From Struthio camelus (lineage: Eukaryota > Chordata > Aves > Struthioniformes > Struthionidae), in contig NC_090953.1 of NCBI RefSeq assembly GCF_040807025.1, forward strand, positions 26,706,997 to 26,770,996: 64,000 nucleotides of DNA, written 5' to 3'. Position 1 is the first letter of the stretch. Every line of letters begins with the position of its first letter. The notes under the pieces were generated by a model. That model saw only the letters and a list, made by a program, of their open reading frames with translations. It made no database searches and was not told the origin of the DNA. A program made the translations under genes and the position numbers. This document shows, piece by piece, positions 44,955 through 57,283 of the stretch.

Positions 44955-46909
44955 TTGGTTTCTATGACCGTGGGACCCTGTTTGAAGATCTGATGGAGAG
45001 AGCTGATGGAGAGAGCTGATGGAGAGAGCTGGGATCCACCTCACCAAGTGGGGCATGCGTGTCTTTGCCAACAGGTTGACCAGCCTGGCAAGGAGGGCTT
45101 TAAACTAGGCAAGATGGGGGAAGGGGAGTGTTATAGAGACAGGATAGTCAGTAAAACACTGCTCAAGTCAGGATGCCTCCAGCGGGTGCATGCAGCCAGG
45201 GGCACAGCGCGGGACATGGCTATGGAGCATCCTCTTGCACCTCTCCTGAGAAGCCTGCATGCCCCATTTGGCTCTCTGAAATGCCTGTACACCAATGCAC
45301 GCGGCATGGGGAATCAGCAGGAAGAATTAGAGATCTGTGTGCGGTTGCAGGGCCAGGATCTCGTTGCAGTTACAGAGACGTGGTGCGATAGCTCACGTGA
45401 CTGGAATGCTGTCATGGATGGCTATGCACTTTTTAGGAAAGATGGCTATGCACTTTTTAGGAAAGACAGGCTAGGAAGGCGAGGTGCTGTGGAGTTACTC
45501 TTTATGTGAGGGAGCAACTAGAATGTCTGGAGCTCTGCCTCGGGGTGGATGAAGAGCAAGCTGAGAGCTTATGGGTAAGGATTAAAGGGCAGGCTAACAT
45601 GGGTGACACTGTTGTGGGGGTTTACTACAGGCCACCTGATCAGGAAGAAGTAGTCAATGGGGCCTTCTACAGACAGCTGGAAGTAGCCTCACGATCAGAG
45701 GCCCTGGTTCTCCCGGGAGACTTCAACCACCCTGACATCTGCTGGGAAGAGAGCACAGCTAGGCACAAACAGTCGAGGAGGGTCCTGCAGAGCACTGATG
45801 ATAACTTCTTGACACAGGTGGTGGAGACGCCAACAAGGAGAGGTGTGCTGCTTGACCTTGTGCTAACAAACAAAGGAGGCCTGGTTGGATCTGTGAAGGC
45901 TGGGGGCAGCCTTGGCTGTAGTGGAGTTCAGGCTCCTACGAGGAGGAAGCAGGGCAATAAGTAATATAAGTCAGATCACAACCCTGGACTTCAGGAGAGC
46001 TAACTTTGGCCTCTTCAGGGACCTCCTCAGGGGAATCTCATGGGGTAGGGCCCTAGCAGGAAGAGGGGTCCAGGAGAGCCGGTTAATATTCAAGCATCGT
46101 TTCCTCCAGGCTCAAGACGGGTGCATCCCTCTTGAGTAGGAAGTCCAGCAAAGTGGGCAGGAGACCTGCATGGATGAGCAAGGAGCTCCTGGCAGAACTC
46201 CAACAGAAGAAGGAAGTCTACAGAATGTGGAAAAGGGGACAGGCCACTTGGGAGGAATACAGGGACGTTGTCAGAGTGTGCAGGGATGCGACGAGGAAGG
46301 CTAAGGCCCAGTTGGAATGAAATCTGGCAAGGGATGCCAAGGACAACCAGAAGGGCTTCTTCAACTACATCCTGGAGGTCCTCACTGAGCATGTGGAGGA
46401 CAAGGAGGTGATCAGGAGTAGTCAGCACGGGTTCACCAAAGGGAAATCATGCTTGACCTTCTCTGATGGCCTGACTGGCTGGGTAGATGAGGGCAGAGCA
46501 GTGGACGCTGTCTCCCTGCACTTCAGCAAGGCTTCTGACACTGTCTCCCATCACTTTCTCATAGGTAAACTCAGCAAGTGTGGATTGGATGAGTGGACAG
46601 TGAGGTGGCCTGAGGACCGGCTGGATGGCCGAGCTCAGAGGGTTGTGGTCAGTGGCACAGAGGCCTGTAGCTCGCGCTGTCCCGCAGGGGTCAGTCCTGG
46701 GTCCAGTCCTGTTCAACGTATTCATCGATGACCTGGACGAAGGCACAGAGTGCACCCGCAGCAAGTTTGCTGAGGATACTAAACTGTGGGGGAGTGGCTG
46801 ACACACCAGAAGGCAGTGCTGCCGTTCCGAGGGACCAGGACAGGCTGGAGAGCTGGGCGGAGAGGAACCTCCTGAAGTTCAACAAAGGCAAGGGCAGGGT
46901 CCTGCCATC
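44955..46909 (+). mobile_element. CR1 LINE copy A, units 3/4
   Basis: Same element; 24-bp duplication at 45417-45464. Confidence 0.95.
44991..45029 (+). repeat. 13-bp minisatellite, 3 copies, unit 3
   Basis: Same three copies as unit 1. Confidence 0.95.
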
Positions 46910-47256
46910 AGGAAGCTGTGGATTTAGCTCCCTGAAGGGAAGGGAGAAACAGCTTTGTGCCCAGGACACCCACACTCTTGTGGGGGGACCTCTCTGTGGT
47001 CCACTGCCTGTGAACCACAGCAGTCTCTGCCCCTCGGGGGCACTTTTGGAGGCCTGGATGCTAAGAAAGCAAAGGAGAAGGTGGGAGAAGATGCTGAGAA
47101 AGCAAAGGAGAACGCAGGAGGAGCACAGACAAGGGGCTGAGGAGTGGCACAGCCACCAACCAGCCCTGGCCAGAGACCTGGAGCGCAGCACTGCGGGGAG
47201 TGCTGGTGCACGTGCCCAAAGTGAGAGGCCCCACCTCTCAGGGAGCGGGGTGGGGC

Positions 47257-47260
47257 AAAA
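47257..47260 (-). terminator. Pol III T4 terminator of iMet, unit 4
   Basis: Minus-strand TTTT directly after the iMet gene. Confidence 0.85.
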
Positions 47261-47266
47261 GGGCCA

Positions 47267-47338
47267 TAGCAGAGGATGGTTTCGATCCATCGACCTCTGG
47301 GTTATGGGCCCAGCACGCTTCCGCTGCGCCACTCTGCT
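47267..47338 (-). tRNA. tRNA-iMet-CAT: initiator tRNA-Met (CAT), unit 4
   Basis: Identical to the units 1-3 genes by eye, although this unit has small deletions elsewhere. Confidence 0.98.
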
Positions 47339-49047
47339 CCCCCCAGCAGCTTTGTGGGGAGATGGCAGGGCCCTCCCTGCCACTCCCAGGCACTGACCGT
47401 GCCAGCTCTTGGGCTCGGGGGGTTGCCGTTCCTCCTGCCTGGGCCTGGTCCCACGGAGGAAAAAAGTCTCCCCCGGGAAGCCCCAAGGCCGTGGGCCCGG
47501 GCTGAAGCCGCCTTGGTTTGCCCTTATGACACCATCTCCTGCCTGGCACAGACCCAGGGGAAAGCGGGGAGTTTGTGTTTGCCCAACTGAGCTGCCTCTG
47601 CAGGGGAGGACAGAAACCCCAGAGCCAGGGGGCAGCCTGCCTGCCTGCATTGTGCTGGGAGCGCTTGCTTCCCAACGAGTGGATGAGTGTCTGATGCTCT
47701 CCTAGCCAGGAAAAGGCTCCCCTCCACCTGGAGTCACGTGCCTCTCCTGCACACAGTGCTTTCCTTGTGCAGGCTTGGTGAGCCCTGGGAGCCCCCGGTG
47801 GCTTTCTGCCCTGGAGAGGCAGGTTCCACCTCTGCTGGTGACCTGCTGCTGACACACTTCCTCAGAGCCGCTGCCCAGGCCAAGCCTGAAGAGCTGCGCT
47901 AGAGTGACCCCTGAGCCCAATGGATGCTCTCTTGCTGCCATCCCAAGGACGTTTTGGGCACCTCCATTTCAGTCCGCAGCAAGGGAAGGAGGAAGCCCCA
48001 AACCAAGTCAACCCTGCTGGCCCCTTGCTGCCCCACATGACTGTGTTGTGGCAGGGCACCCTGCCAAGGGGGAAAGCCCCATCACCTGGAAGGACTCAGG
48101 GACTGGCTCTGTCTCTTGCAAACTGCCCTGTGCTCACCAAAGACAGCAGCTGCGGTGCTTTAGTGCAAACCAGTGCTGGAGGAAGTAGGAGCAGGGAGGG
48201 CAGAGGAAGGCAGGAGTTAAGTGATGTTAGGAAGGAACTGGTGCAGGCTAGAGCAATGATTCCCAGGTGCTTTCCTGGCAGTGCCCTCTTTCCCAGGGCC
48301 CTGGACTTCTCTGCCTTGACAAAGCTCTGCTTCAGATGTGCCTTCCAGGCCCACCTGCCGTGCAGGCGTGTCAGGGCTCCTTGGCCTTGCTGGTGAGCTG
48401 ACTGGCAGCTGTGTCCAACGCGGTGTCCCCACAGCTGTGTTCAACACGGTGTCCAGGCTCTCTGGCCTGGGGCCCAGAGGTGCGCCCCCTCCCCACGGAG
48501 CCCATAGTCTTCCTGGGTGGGAAGGAAACCCAGGCCTCCTGCATGTGCAGGAACCAGAGGAGCGCAGAGCTGGGCACTGCTTCCTCTCAGGCTGACGCAA
48601 GGGGAAGGAAAAATATCACTGTGGATGCCTGTTCCTGCATAGCAGCAGGGAAATACGACTGTAAGGAGTATAATTACCCCAGAATGTCTTTGTCCAGGAT
48701 TTCCCCAGCTCTGCTTCCTCCCCAGGGCTGGGCATCTGGTGGCACCTTCTGTCCAGTCCGCCTCACTCCACAGCAGGCACTGGGAGGTAAGTGAGACACT
48801 TCCCCTGGAGTCCCAGGTGTAGTGCCTCTGTTGGGGTGTATTGCAGCCCTCATGTTCCTGATTGCTGTCCATGTCTGAATGTGCTCGTCTGTGGGTCTGT
48901 GCGTGCCCAGCTGTGGTGTGTCCAAAGAGTGCAAAGGAGAACTCCCCCCCCCCCATCCCCCTAGTGCAGCCTGGCCCTGGAACTCGCAGCAGGCCGGACG
49001 ACATTGCACAGGGCACGTGATCACTGCTGCTGAGAGGTTTGGGGCAG

Positions 49048-49129
49048 GAAGCTGTGGCCGAGTGGGGAAGGCGATGGACGTGAAACGCATGGGGGTTTCC
49101 CTGCGCAGGTTCGAATCCTGCCAACTATG
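49048..49129 (+). pseudogene. tRNA-Ser-like pseudogene, unit 4
   Basis: Same sequence as the unit 2 copy by eye. Confidence 0.85.
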
Positions 49130-49629
49130 GGGCACCTGTCCCCTTTTGGGCTGCCTGGAGCGACCAGGCTCCAGCCCTGGACAAAGCCTCACAGCCACAG
49201 TCCCTCCAGCTGAACAGCGTGCCCGGTGAACCCTCCATCCCTCTAGTCACCCTCAGCTTCCCCCCAGAGTCGCCAGGGCGCGTGCAAACCCCCTCTCTCC
49301 TTTCCCAGCCACACAGGCTCACACCTTTCCTGACAGAGACATGCTCTCCTCTGGGGACGGATGGATTTTCTTCTCAGGGGCATGTTTTTCCCACGGGGCC
49401 AGAGCTGAGATGCACGTGCTTCTGTGATGGGAAGGGAGGCGTCCTATGTGGAAACTTCTGCAAGTTTTTGCAGCATCAGGAGAAGAGGCAGGGGCAGGGC
49501 AATGCTGCTTCCTATTCTTTTTCCTTCTGCTGCATCTTTCTCCCCTCTCAGACTCCCGGGATAGTCTTGAAAGCTCAGCGAGGGTCAGAGAGTGCCTGGG
49601 ACGAGCAGGAGGCGGGCATAGGTCTGCAT

Positions 49630-49701
49630 GCGTTGGTGGTATAGTGGTGAGCATAGCTGCCTTCCAAGCAGTTGACCCGGGTTCGATTCCCGGCCAACGC
49701 A
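49630..49701 (+). tRNA. tRNA-Gly-TCC: tRNA-Gly (TCC), unit 4
   Basis: Identical to the unit 1 gene. Confidence 0.98.
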
Positions 49702-49708
49702 CGCACGC

Positions 49709-49712
49709 TTTT
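49709..49712 (+). terminator. Pol III T4 terminator of tRNA-Gly, unit 4
   Basis: TTTT, same spacing as unit 1. Confidence 0.85.
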
Positions 49713-49825
49713 CTTCTCCCAGGCGCCTGCAGAGGCCCTTCCACCTCCTGCCAGAAAAGAGCCCAGGCAGGGCTGCATGCACAGGCAGGGTGAGGCACCT
49801 TGACCTTCTCTGTGGCCTTTTGCTG

Positions 49826-50060
49826 TGCTCACTCCAGTGTGGCCTTGTCTCTCTCGTACCGGGAAGCCCAGAAATGGACACAGCACTCCAGATGTGCTCT
49901 CACCAGTGCTGAGCAGAGGGGAAGGATCACACCTCCCTCAGCCTGCTGGCAACGCTCTTCCTAACGCAGCCCAGGATGCTGCCAGCCGCCTTTGCTGCAA
50001 GGGCTCGTTGCTGCCTCAAGTGCTGAAGGCCTTCCGGGACACAACAGCTCTGCTCTGAAA
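49826..50060 (-). mobile_element. CR1 LINE 3' fragment C, unit 4
   Basis: Same fragment with the unit 1 form of the variable base. Confidence 0.85.
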
Positions 50061-50537
50061 TAAGTGCCCGTGAGATACCAAGCTCCTGGGGAGCTGACAG
50101 AGCCCCTAACTGCTGGAACCAGAAACATGACGGCACCAGTGGAGTCCCTGCAAGGGCACCTGGCATGCAGATGCCCAGGGGCTCCTGCAGAGGGAGGAAG
50201 GACACTTTGAAGAGCCCTGTTCACTTGCTGCCAGGTGCGGACTGGCCCGAGAGGGAAGGCAGAGGCAACAGCCCTGAGTCCGCAGAAGAGCTCCACCTAC
50301 TGCAAAGATGGTGTAACTCGAGCAGCAGTCCCTGCTGGGAGATGTGGGTGGTACAGCTTTGGGAAGAGTAATGCATGAACTGGGGGACTGAACAGTGACA
50401 CGGGATGTGGCTTGGTGTTTGGCTGCATGCTTGTAAGTACGAGGCCTTGGTTTGCTCCTGAGCAGCCCCGGTGCTTCTTGCCTCCAGTGCCTCCTGTAAG
50501 TAACCACCTGTCTTAGCAAAAAGAGACAAGGCCCGGA

Positions 50538-51295
50538 TTGTCGGCTCGGCAGGCTGGAGAAACGGGCAGACAGGAGCCGCAGGAAGTTCAGCAAGGCAAA
50601 GTGCAACGCCCTGCACCCGGCGAGGAATAACCCCAGGCACCCGGGGAGGAATAACCCCAGGCGCCAGTACATGGTGGGGGCCGACCTGCTGGAAAGCAGC
50701 TTTGCAGAAAAGACCTGGGGGTCCTGGCACCCTACAAGCTGACCACAAGCCAGCAACGTGCCTTTGTGGCAAAGGCGGCCCACGGTAGGCTGGGCTGCGT
50801 GAGGAAGAGTGTTGCCACCAGGTCAAGGGAAGTGGTGCTTTCCCCTCTACTCAGCGCTCCAGAGGCCACATCTGGAGCGCGGTCTCCAGTTCTGGGCTCC
50901 GCAGTGGAAGAAAGAGAGGGCCCTACCGGCACGAGTCCAGCAAAGAGGCACAAGGATGATTAGGGGCCTGGAGAACCTCTCATATGAGGAGAGGCTGAGA
51001 GAGTCGGGACTGTTGAGCCCGGAGAAGAGAAGGCTCACGGGGCATCTTACCAGTGCGTATAACTATCCAACGGGAGGGTCGAAAGAAGACAGACCAAGGG
51101 AGTGGTGCCCCTCTTCTTGGTGGTGCCCACTGACAGGGCAAGAGTCATCGCACACAAACTGAACACGGGAAATTCAGCTTGAACGTGAGAAAATGCTTCT
51201 TTAGCGTGAGGCTGGCTGAACATTGGAACAGGTGGCCCAGAGAGGTTGTGGATTCTCCATCCTTGGTTTTCCCTCCTCAGGTTCTGGCAGAGAGA
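50538..51295 (+). mobile_element. CR1 LINE 3' fragment B, unit 4
   Basis: Same fragment with private changes near 51084 and 51118. Confidence 0.92.
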
Positions 51296-53285
51296 GGTAA
51301 GCTCAGGACAGGGGGGAATGCTTTCCTGTGCAGAGCGGGTGGCTAACGGAGGCTGGCGGAGAAAGAAACACCACCACGAGTCTCCAGCTATGCTGCACAA
51401 CATCTTTAATGAGCAGGAAGGAAAAAAGGAAAAAAAGCAGCACAGAGACCAAGACACATGTTTCCTGGGTTGAGTGAGGCACAGAGAATTGCCCGTTTCC
51501 CCAGGACAAGCGGCATGCAAAGCGTTTGCCTTTTCCCATTCCAGCTCTACCTTGTGGCAATCACATCCTACCTACAGCAATTCCTAACCCCCAAACCGTC
51601 CTGCCGTCAGCAGGAGACTCAGCAGAGCGGACGAGCACGAGCTCTTTCTCGAGGAGCTCAGAGTGCAGCAGAGCCAGAGGCAGCATGGCGAGGCCTGGCT
51701 CTGTGAGGTGGAGCTGGGAACTCAGTGCGCTCAGGCCTCCAGCCCTTTCAAGACCCCCACCAGATCAGCCTTTCTTTTCTTTCCTCATCTTTCTCTGTGC
51801 CCTCCAAATCCAGTTCTAGCTGCATGTCCCCGAGGGGCCTGCGGCTGGTTTTCTTAAAATGCACAACAAGCGTTACATCTCACCTTAAGGCTGGATTTGA
51901 GGGCCTGGCAGCAAAGATTTGCTTAGCCCACTGCTTATTGCCCCAGGTCCGGGTGCAGTTCTGGGTGAAGCAGCAAGGATGGAAACTGATCAGATTGTCA
52001 CAGCAGAAAAAGATTGGGCTGAACAGAAGTCGCAGCAATCACCTCTTAACAACACACTGCGCGCATACAAGCTCCCACGCCCTCCGAGTAACACAGCACA
52101 GGGACGCTGACCCACTTTTGGAATACGACCCATTACGGTGGGTTTCAAGCACCGGTGGACAGGCTGGTCGTACCAGATTGCCAAAACAAACAGTTCAAGC
52201 TGCGTTCAAGGTGGCAGAGGATGCACTTGGCTATTTGGTTAGGGACGATCCGCTGGAGGCGCAGATTCTTGTGTGCAGGCATCCCTGCAGCTGAACACAG
52301 ATCTCCCCCTTCTGCCTGAAAGAACCCTCGCCTTCCCAACTGCGCACAACTACCCCCTTGAAACGGGAAAGAGGTAAAGTCCCTAAACATTTCCATTCAC
52401 CTGCCAAGCTGAGGCAGCCCGCGTATCAAAGTTGTGTCACCACCATGACAGCAATCCAGCCCACAGGAAGAGGAGAAGTGGGGTGTGGCTGACCTCGTTC
52501 CCCAGGGAAACTTGGGGAACATTCCCAGTATTCAGAGTTGAGGACATTGCTGGCGCTAGTCAGGCCACACCAGAGCCAGATTCCACTGCCTAGGGCCCAG
52601 GGAACGATAGCAGGTTCTGGACGAGGAAGAGGAGGGCAGAGAGCAAGGCAGGTCCCTGCAAGGGAGGAAGGGCAGACAGTCACTCCTGGGGATCTCCATG
52701 GGTATGTCCTTAGAGAACTTGACGGGGGCTTCATGCTTTGCCAGCCCGGGGCTCTGACTGGGGAGTGCAGAACCGAGGCGTGGGACAGTGACCCAAAGAG
52801 GTTCCTGTGCCCTTCCCTGAAAGGGACTCCACACCCAAATTGACCCGTTTTCCTTAGCAAGTTCATCCCAGGGCCAAAAGCCTGGATGGCCTGCTTTTTT
52901 AGGAGTGGGTCAGAGCAGTGAGGCAAAAGCTCACAGATGTTTTTCCTGGGCCGTGGATGGAGTGGCCCACTCAAGGCATTTTAATTCCAAATAGGCTTTG
53001 ACTCAGCCTCCCGGAACACATGGGAGCCCTCGTAACGTGGAAGAGCGGGGAAAACCCCCAAACTCCAGGGAAACGTGCGTCGGTGTGCTGCTGACTTGGG
53101 TGGAGACGGTGTCCTGGCTTCAGGCGTGCCAGCGATACCAGGGTTTTTGGCCTCGCTCCTCCACAACTGCCTCCTTCCTGAGGGACGTTTCCTGAAACAA
53201 CTGGTGCCACTATGCAATCTCCTGCTCCTGCCTTTAAAGCTGTTGCCTTTCTGCTGCTGGTCCAGGGCCTGCGTGACTCAGTGCA

Positions 53286-54126
53286 GCCCAAACTGTTTCA
53301 GGTTGCAAGGGATCTCTGGCGGCCCTCTGGGCCAACGCCCCGTTCCAATCAGGCCAAACTTCCCAGCGACATCAGGAGGCTCAGGGCCTTGTCCGGCCAG
53401 CTTCTGAACGCTGCAATGAAGGGAGACGCCACTCTCCCATGGGCAGCCTCTTCCAGGGCTGTGCCGTGCTCCCTGTGACTTGTTCTTCCAAAGAGACAGT
53501 TGACATCTCCCTGGTTGCACCTGGAACTGTGCCCCTTGCTGTTTTGCTGTGCACCTCTGAGGAGAGCTTGGCTCTGCCTTTTCCATAACCCGCTGTAGCT
53601 GGTGGGAGACGGCAGTGTGATCCCCTCCTCCCCTCCTTGCCTTCTCCCCTCCAGGCGCCACAAAAACAATGCCTTCAACCTTCCTCATATGGCCTGTGCT
53701 GCAGGCCTGACCCTCAGCCTCTTCCTCTGCCACTAGCTCTCTCCAGGTTGTTGCCATTGCACTTGTCCTGAGGGAACAGAACCCAGTCTGGCCTGCTGTA
53801 CAAACCTGCTGAAAGGCCCCTCTGTCCCACTGTCCAGGTCGCCCATAAAAAGCCTAAAGCTTTTTGGCATCTGGACTGATCCCTGAGGGAGGCCACTAGG
53901 AAGCAGTCGCCAGATGGCCCTTTTTCCCACTGAGTAAAGGCCTTTGAGCCCAACGGTCCACCCCATTTTCCCCTCACATTAGCGTCGTCAGGCTCCAGGC
54001 CGTAACTCACCGGTCTGGCTCGAAGGATGCTGTGAGAGACAAGGCCTTGACAAAGGCCTTGCTAGGCTCAAGGTGAACAGCGGTAGCAACAGCATTTGCA
54101 GCGGTAAAAGCTCTTCTTTATGTCCT
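53286..54126 (-). mobile_element. CR1 LINE 3' fragment D, unit 4
   Basis: Same fragment; one private substitution near 54001. Confidence 0.85.
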
Positions 54127-54938
54127 TGATGTGCCCTGCCAGTTCCAACGCAGGCCAAGCTTTGCCTTTCCTACCACCATTGCGGTATGCCTGGACAGTG
54201 AGGCTCTATTTGTGCTTTCTCACCTGTCCCTGTTTTCACCTCCTGTGCTAAGCAGTCATCCCTGACTCCCTCCACAAGCCCCCAGGGGTTACCTGAGTCC
54301 CAGCATGTTGCCCTCGTGGCAGAGGCTGGGGAGCTGGACTTCCCCATGAGGAAAGGGAGTCTGTGACCTGGAAACCTCCTTGGGCTGCTACAGAAGATTT
54401 TGTCCACTTCTCATCATGAGCGGGTTGTCTCTACCACAGCGTCACTTCCCGCTGCACTGAGGAGGAGGGGGACAAGGGCTCACAGGGCAGACATGCAGGA
54501 GGGTCAGAGGCCTTGAGCCAGCGATGGCTGGGAGAACAGGGCCCAGCCTGCATTTGCTACAGGGGCTCGCAGGGCCGGCCAGGAATATGGCAAAGCTACA
54601 GCAAAGCCAGGAACTGTGGAGCCTGTTTGGAGACTGTGGGACGGGGCCTGGTTGCCAAGGGCCCTGCCCTTGCCTGGGCTGTGCTTGCTCGCAGCTCCCA
54701 GCAGGGAAGCCGTGGCTTGCGTGCAGGCTGAGGTGGTAGAGCCTGTTGGTGAGGGCGAAGGAAGAGGTAGCTGGTGTGTGGGCCAGCTGTTTGTGGCTGT
54801 GGCTGCTGGCTGCCTGTCCCATGCACACGCCAGAGCGGGGAGCAGCCAGGAAGAGGAGGCAAAAAGCAAAAGCAAGAGGGACAAGGCTGGGCGTGCAGAC
54901 GTGAGCATGGGGAGTCCAGCAGTGGTGTGCATGATGCA

Positions 54939-55010
54939 GGGGGTGTAGCTCAGTGGGAGAGCATTTGACTGCAGATCAAGAGGTCCCTGGTTCAACTCCA
55001 GGTGCCCCCT
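54939..55010 (+). tRNA. tRNA-Cys-GCA: tRNA-Cys (GCA), unit 4
   Basis: Identical to the unit 1 gene, although the DNA about 80 bp downstream has private substitutions in this unit. Confidence 0.97.
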
Positions 55011-55020
55011 CCACTGCTGC

Positions 55021-55024
55021 TTTT
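55021..55024 (+). terminator. Pol III T4 terminator of tRNA-Cys, unit 4
   Basis: TTTT, same spacing as unit 1. Confidence 0.85.
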
Positions 55025-55662
55025 CTTCCTGGAGCTTCTCCTGTGCCTTGGCGGCCTGCTTCCCCATCCCTCAGTGGGAAGGCTGTGGGGGACAAACAGC
55101 CCAGCATGGACCTGTCTCGGCTTCTCGTTCTCTGGGCTCTCGCCTCATGACACCCTTGGGGTTTCCCCTTTCCTTAAGGTGCTGCACCTCCCAGGGAGGG
55201 CAAGAGCAGCCCCTCTTCCTTCCCAGGGGCTGTGCTGCCACTGCTCTGTCGGGAGCTGGAGGGCATGAGCTGAGAGAAACCCACCGGGAAACCTCCTGCC
55301 CTTGTCTAGCACACAGGTCAGGGTCTGTGACACAAGAGGGAAGGTCTCCCAACGTCACCAGTTAACGCTGAGTCTGGCTTCCACCGGCTTTTTTCCCATA
55401 AAGTGGAGCTTAAAGGCTAAACAGGCTAAACGCACCCTTTGTCATCTCATCCTTTCGCACCTGGGAAAGGTGTGTTGTGCCTGCCAGGACTGCAGGAAGT
55501 TGGGGGGGGGGGGGGAGGAGCGAGCAGAGCCGTAGAGGGAGGGTGGGTGTTTTGCTGTGTGACCGGGCTTGACATGCTGCTGTGCTGCTGTGCAGCTGCG
55601 CAGCTGGAGGGACCCTCCGTACCCGCAGGGCTGGTCTGGAGCGTGGCCTTTCCAGGCAGCCC

Positions 55663-55666
55663 AAAA
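55663..55666 (-). terminator. Pol III T4 terminator of tRNA-Ser, unit 4
   Basis: Minus-strand TTTT, same spacing as unit 1. Confidence 0.8.
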
Positions 55667-55679
55667 GGAGATGGCACCC

Positions 55680-55761
55680 CGTAGTTGGCAGGATTCGAAC
55701 CTGCGCGGGGAAACCCCAATGGATTTCTAGTCCATCGCCTTCACCACTCGGCCACAACTAC
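55680..55761 (-). tRNA. tRNA-Ser-AGA: tRNA-Ser (AGA), unit 4
   Basis: Carries the usual D-stem sequence (GCC), like unit 3. Confidence 0.98.
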
Positions 55762-56345
55762 CTGCCCCAAACTGCTCTGCAGCAGTGAGCGGGTGCCCTG
55801 TGCTGAGGCACCTGGCTCCCGGGGAGTTTGAGGGCCAGGCTGTGCTGGGGCATGTCCTTTCCACTCTGTGGACACCACGCAGTCAGGCACCAGAGGCCCC
55901 TGCAGCCAGTGCTGGAGAGGCCTTGAGAGACATGGTGCCAGGGCGATGGCTGCAGCTCCCAGTGCCTGGTTGTCAGGCTGGCCTCTGGGATATGCTGATG
56001 CTGGAGGATGGTTTCACTCTCCCTCCGGCATCCCCATGGCGGGAGGGGAGAAAAGGAAGGGAGCAGTGTGAGGCATCCAGTGATGGTGGAGAGGAAATGT
56101 GTCAGGTGTATAAGAAGGAAGAGAAAGCAGAGAGCCCAGGAGTAGGAGTGGAAGGGGAAAGACTGCAAGGAAGCCATGGCCCAGCTGCGGCCTCCCCCCC
56201 CACCCCAGGTGTGAGGGTTTTGAGGTGATGAGGAAGAGCCTGGAGAGACTGTGAGAGGAGGAAATGTGTGTGCAGGGGGGCTGGAAGGAGGAGGCAGAGC
56301 CAGTTCATGAGCTGTGGGGAGCAGGAGGCACGCCTGGGTCCGCAT

Positions 56346-56418
56346 GTGCTGGTGGTGCAATGGTGAGCGTAGCTGCCTTCCAAGCAGTGCAGGACAGGTT
56401 TTGTTCCCAGACAACACG
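56346..56418 (+). pseudogene. tRNA-Gly pseudogene, unit 4
   Basis: Same decayed sequence as unit 1. Confidence 0.9.
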
Positions 56419-57255
56419 GACAAAACGTTCTTCTTCCAGGTGCCTGCAGAGGCCCTTCCACCTCCTTCAGGGAAGTTCCTGCTGGAACACAGCTCAGCTT
56501 TCTCCAGCAAGCTCTCATCCCCTGAGGGGAGCCACTCCCCTTGTTGCAGCCTCCCTGCATGCACAGCCACGGTGGGGCACCCCACAGAGCCCAGGAGAGA
56601 CAGGCCCCCTCCTCCTTCAGCAATGCCTGCCTTGGCAAAAGCACATGGAAGGCACTGAAGCGGCAGAGCTGCTGAGGGTGGAGGTTATCATGGCCAGGAG
56701 TCAAGCGCAGACCAGCTGCTTGGCAGGCAGCTGTGCTCATCTCAGGCACAGAAGTGCCTGCTGCCCCACAGCCTTCCTGCTGGCCCCAGTTCTGCCCCTG
56801 CTCTCCTCTTCCTGCCCGCCTCCAAAGCCAGCCTGGCTGGGGGCTGGGGAAGGGCAAGCTGGGCAGAACCTGGTGGGTCAGGAAGCACCACCTCCCCAGC
56901 TCCGCTGCCAGCAGGACGGCGTCCTGCGGTGGGCTCAGACCACCAGCCTTGGGGTGCCCTCTCTGCTGGTGCCACAGAGCTGCCCATGCGGGGCCTCTCA
57001 GGGCCACCTTTTCCTGCCTCAGAAATGTCCCAGCCCCCTGGATGCTCTGGGTGGGCGGGGGCAGTGTGTTAGGGCCGGGAGTGTAGATTAGGCACCATGG
57101 ACAGCCCCCCCGCCTGGCTCTGGGTTTTCCTGTGTGGCCATCCCCTCCCCACACAGCTTGGGGTGCAAATGGAGCCTGTGGGCACATCTCCCTTCTTGCA
57201 CTGTAAAGGAACACTGCCAAGGCCCCCTCCCCACCTCCTGCCCCCGCCCACCCAT

Positions 57256-57283
57256 GCGCGCGCGCACACACACACGCACACGC
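57256..57283 (+). repeat. GC/AC alternating microsatellite, unit 4
   Basis: Identical to unit 1. Confidence 0.95.

Larger units (their letters stand above)
31020..46529 (+). repeat. tRNA macrosatellite, unit 3 (15510 bp)
   Basis: Third copy, the same length as unit 2. It shares variants with unit 2 around 34.5-36.6 kb, with unit 4 in the Ser tRNA gene and near 40762 and 42583, and with unit 5 in the purine-rich stretch near 31603. This patchwork argues against a simple branching history of whole units. Confidence 0.98.
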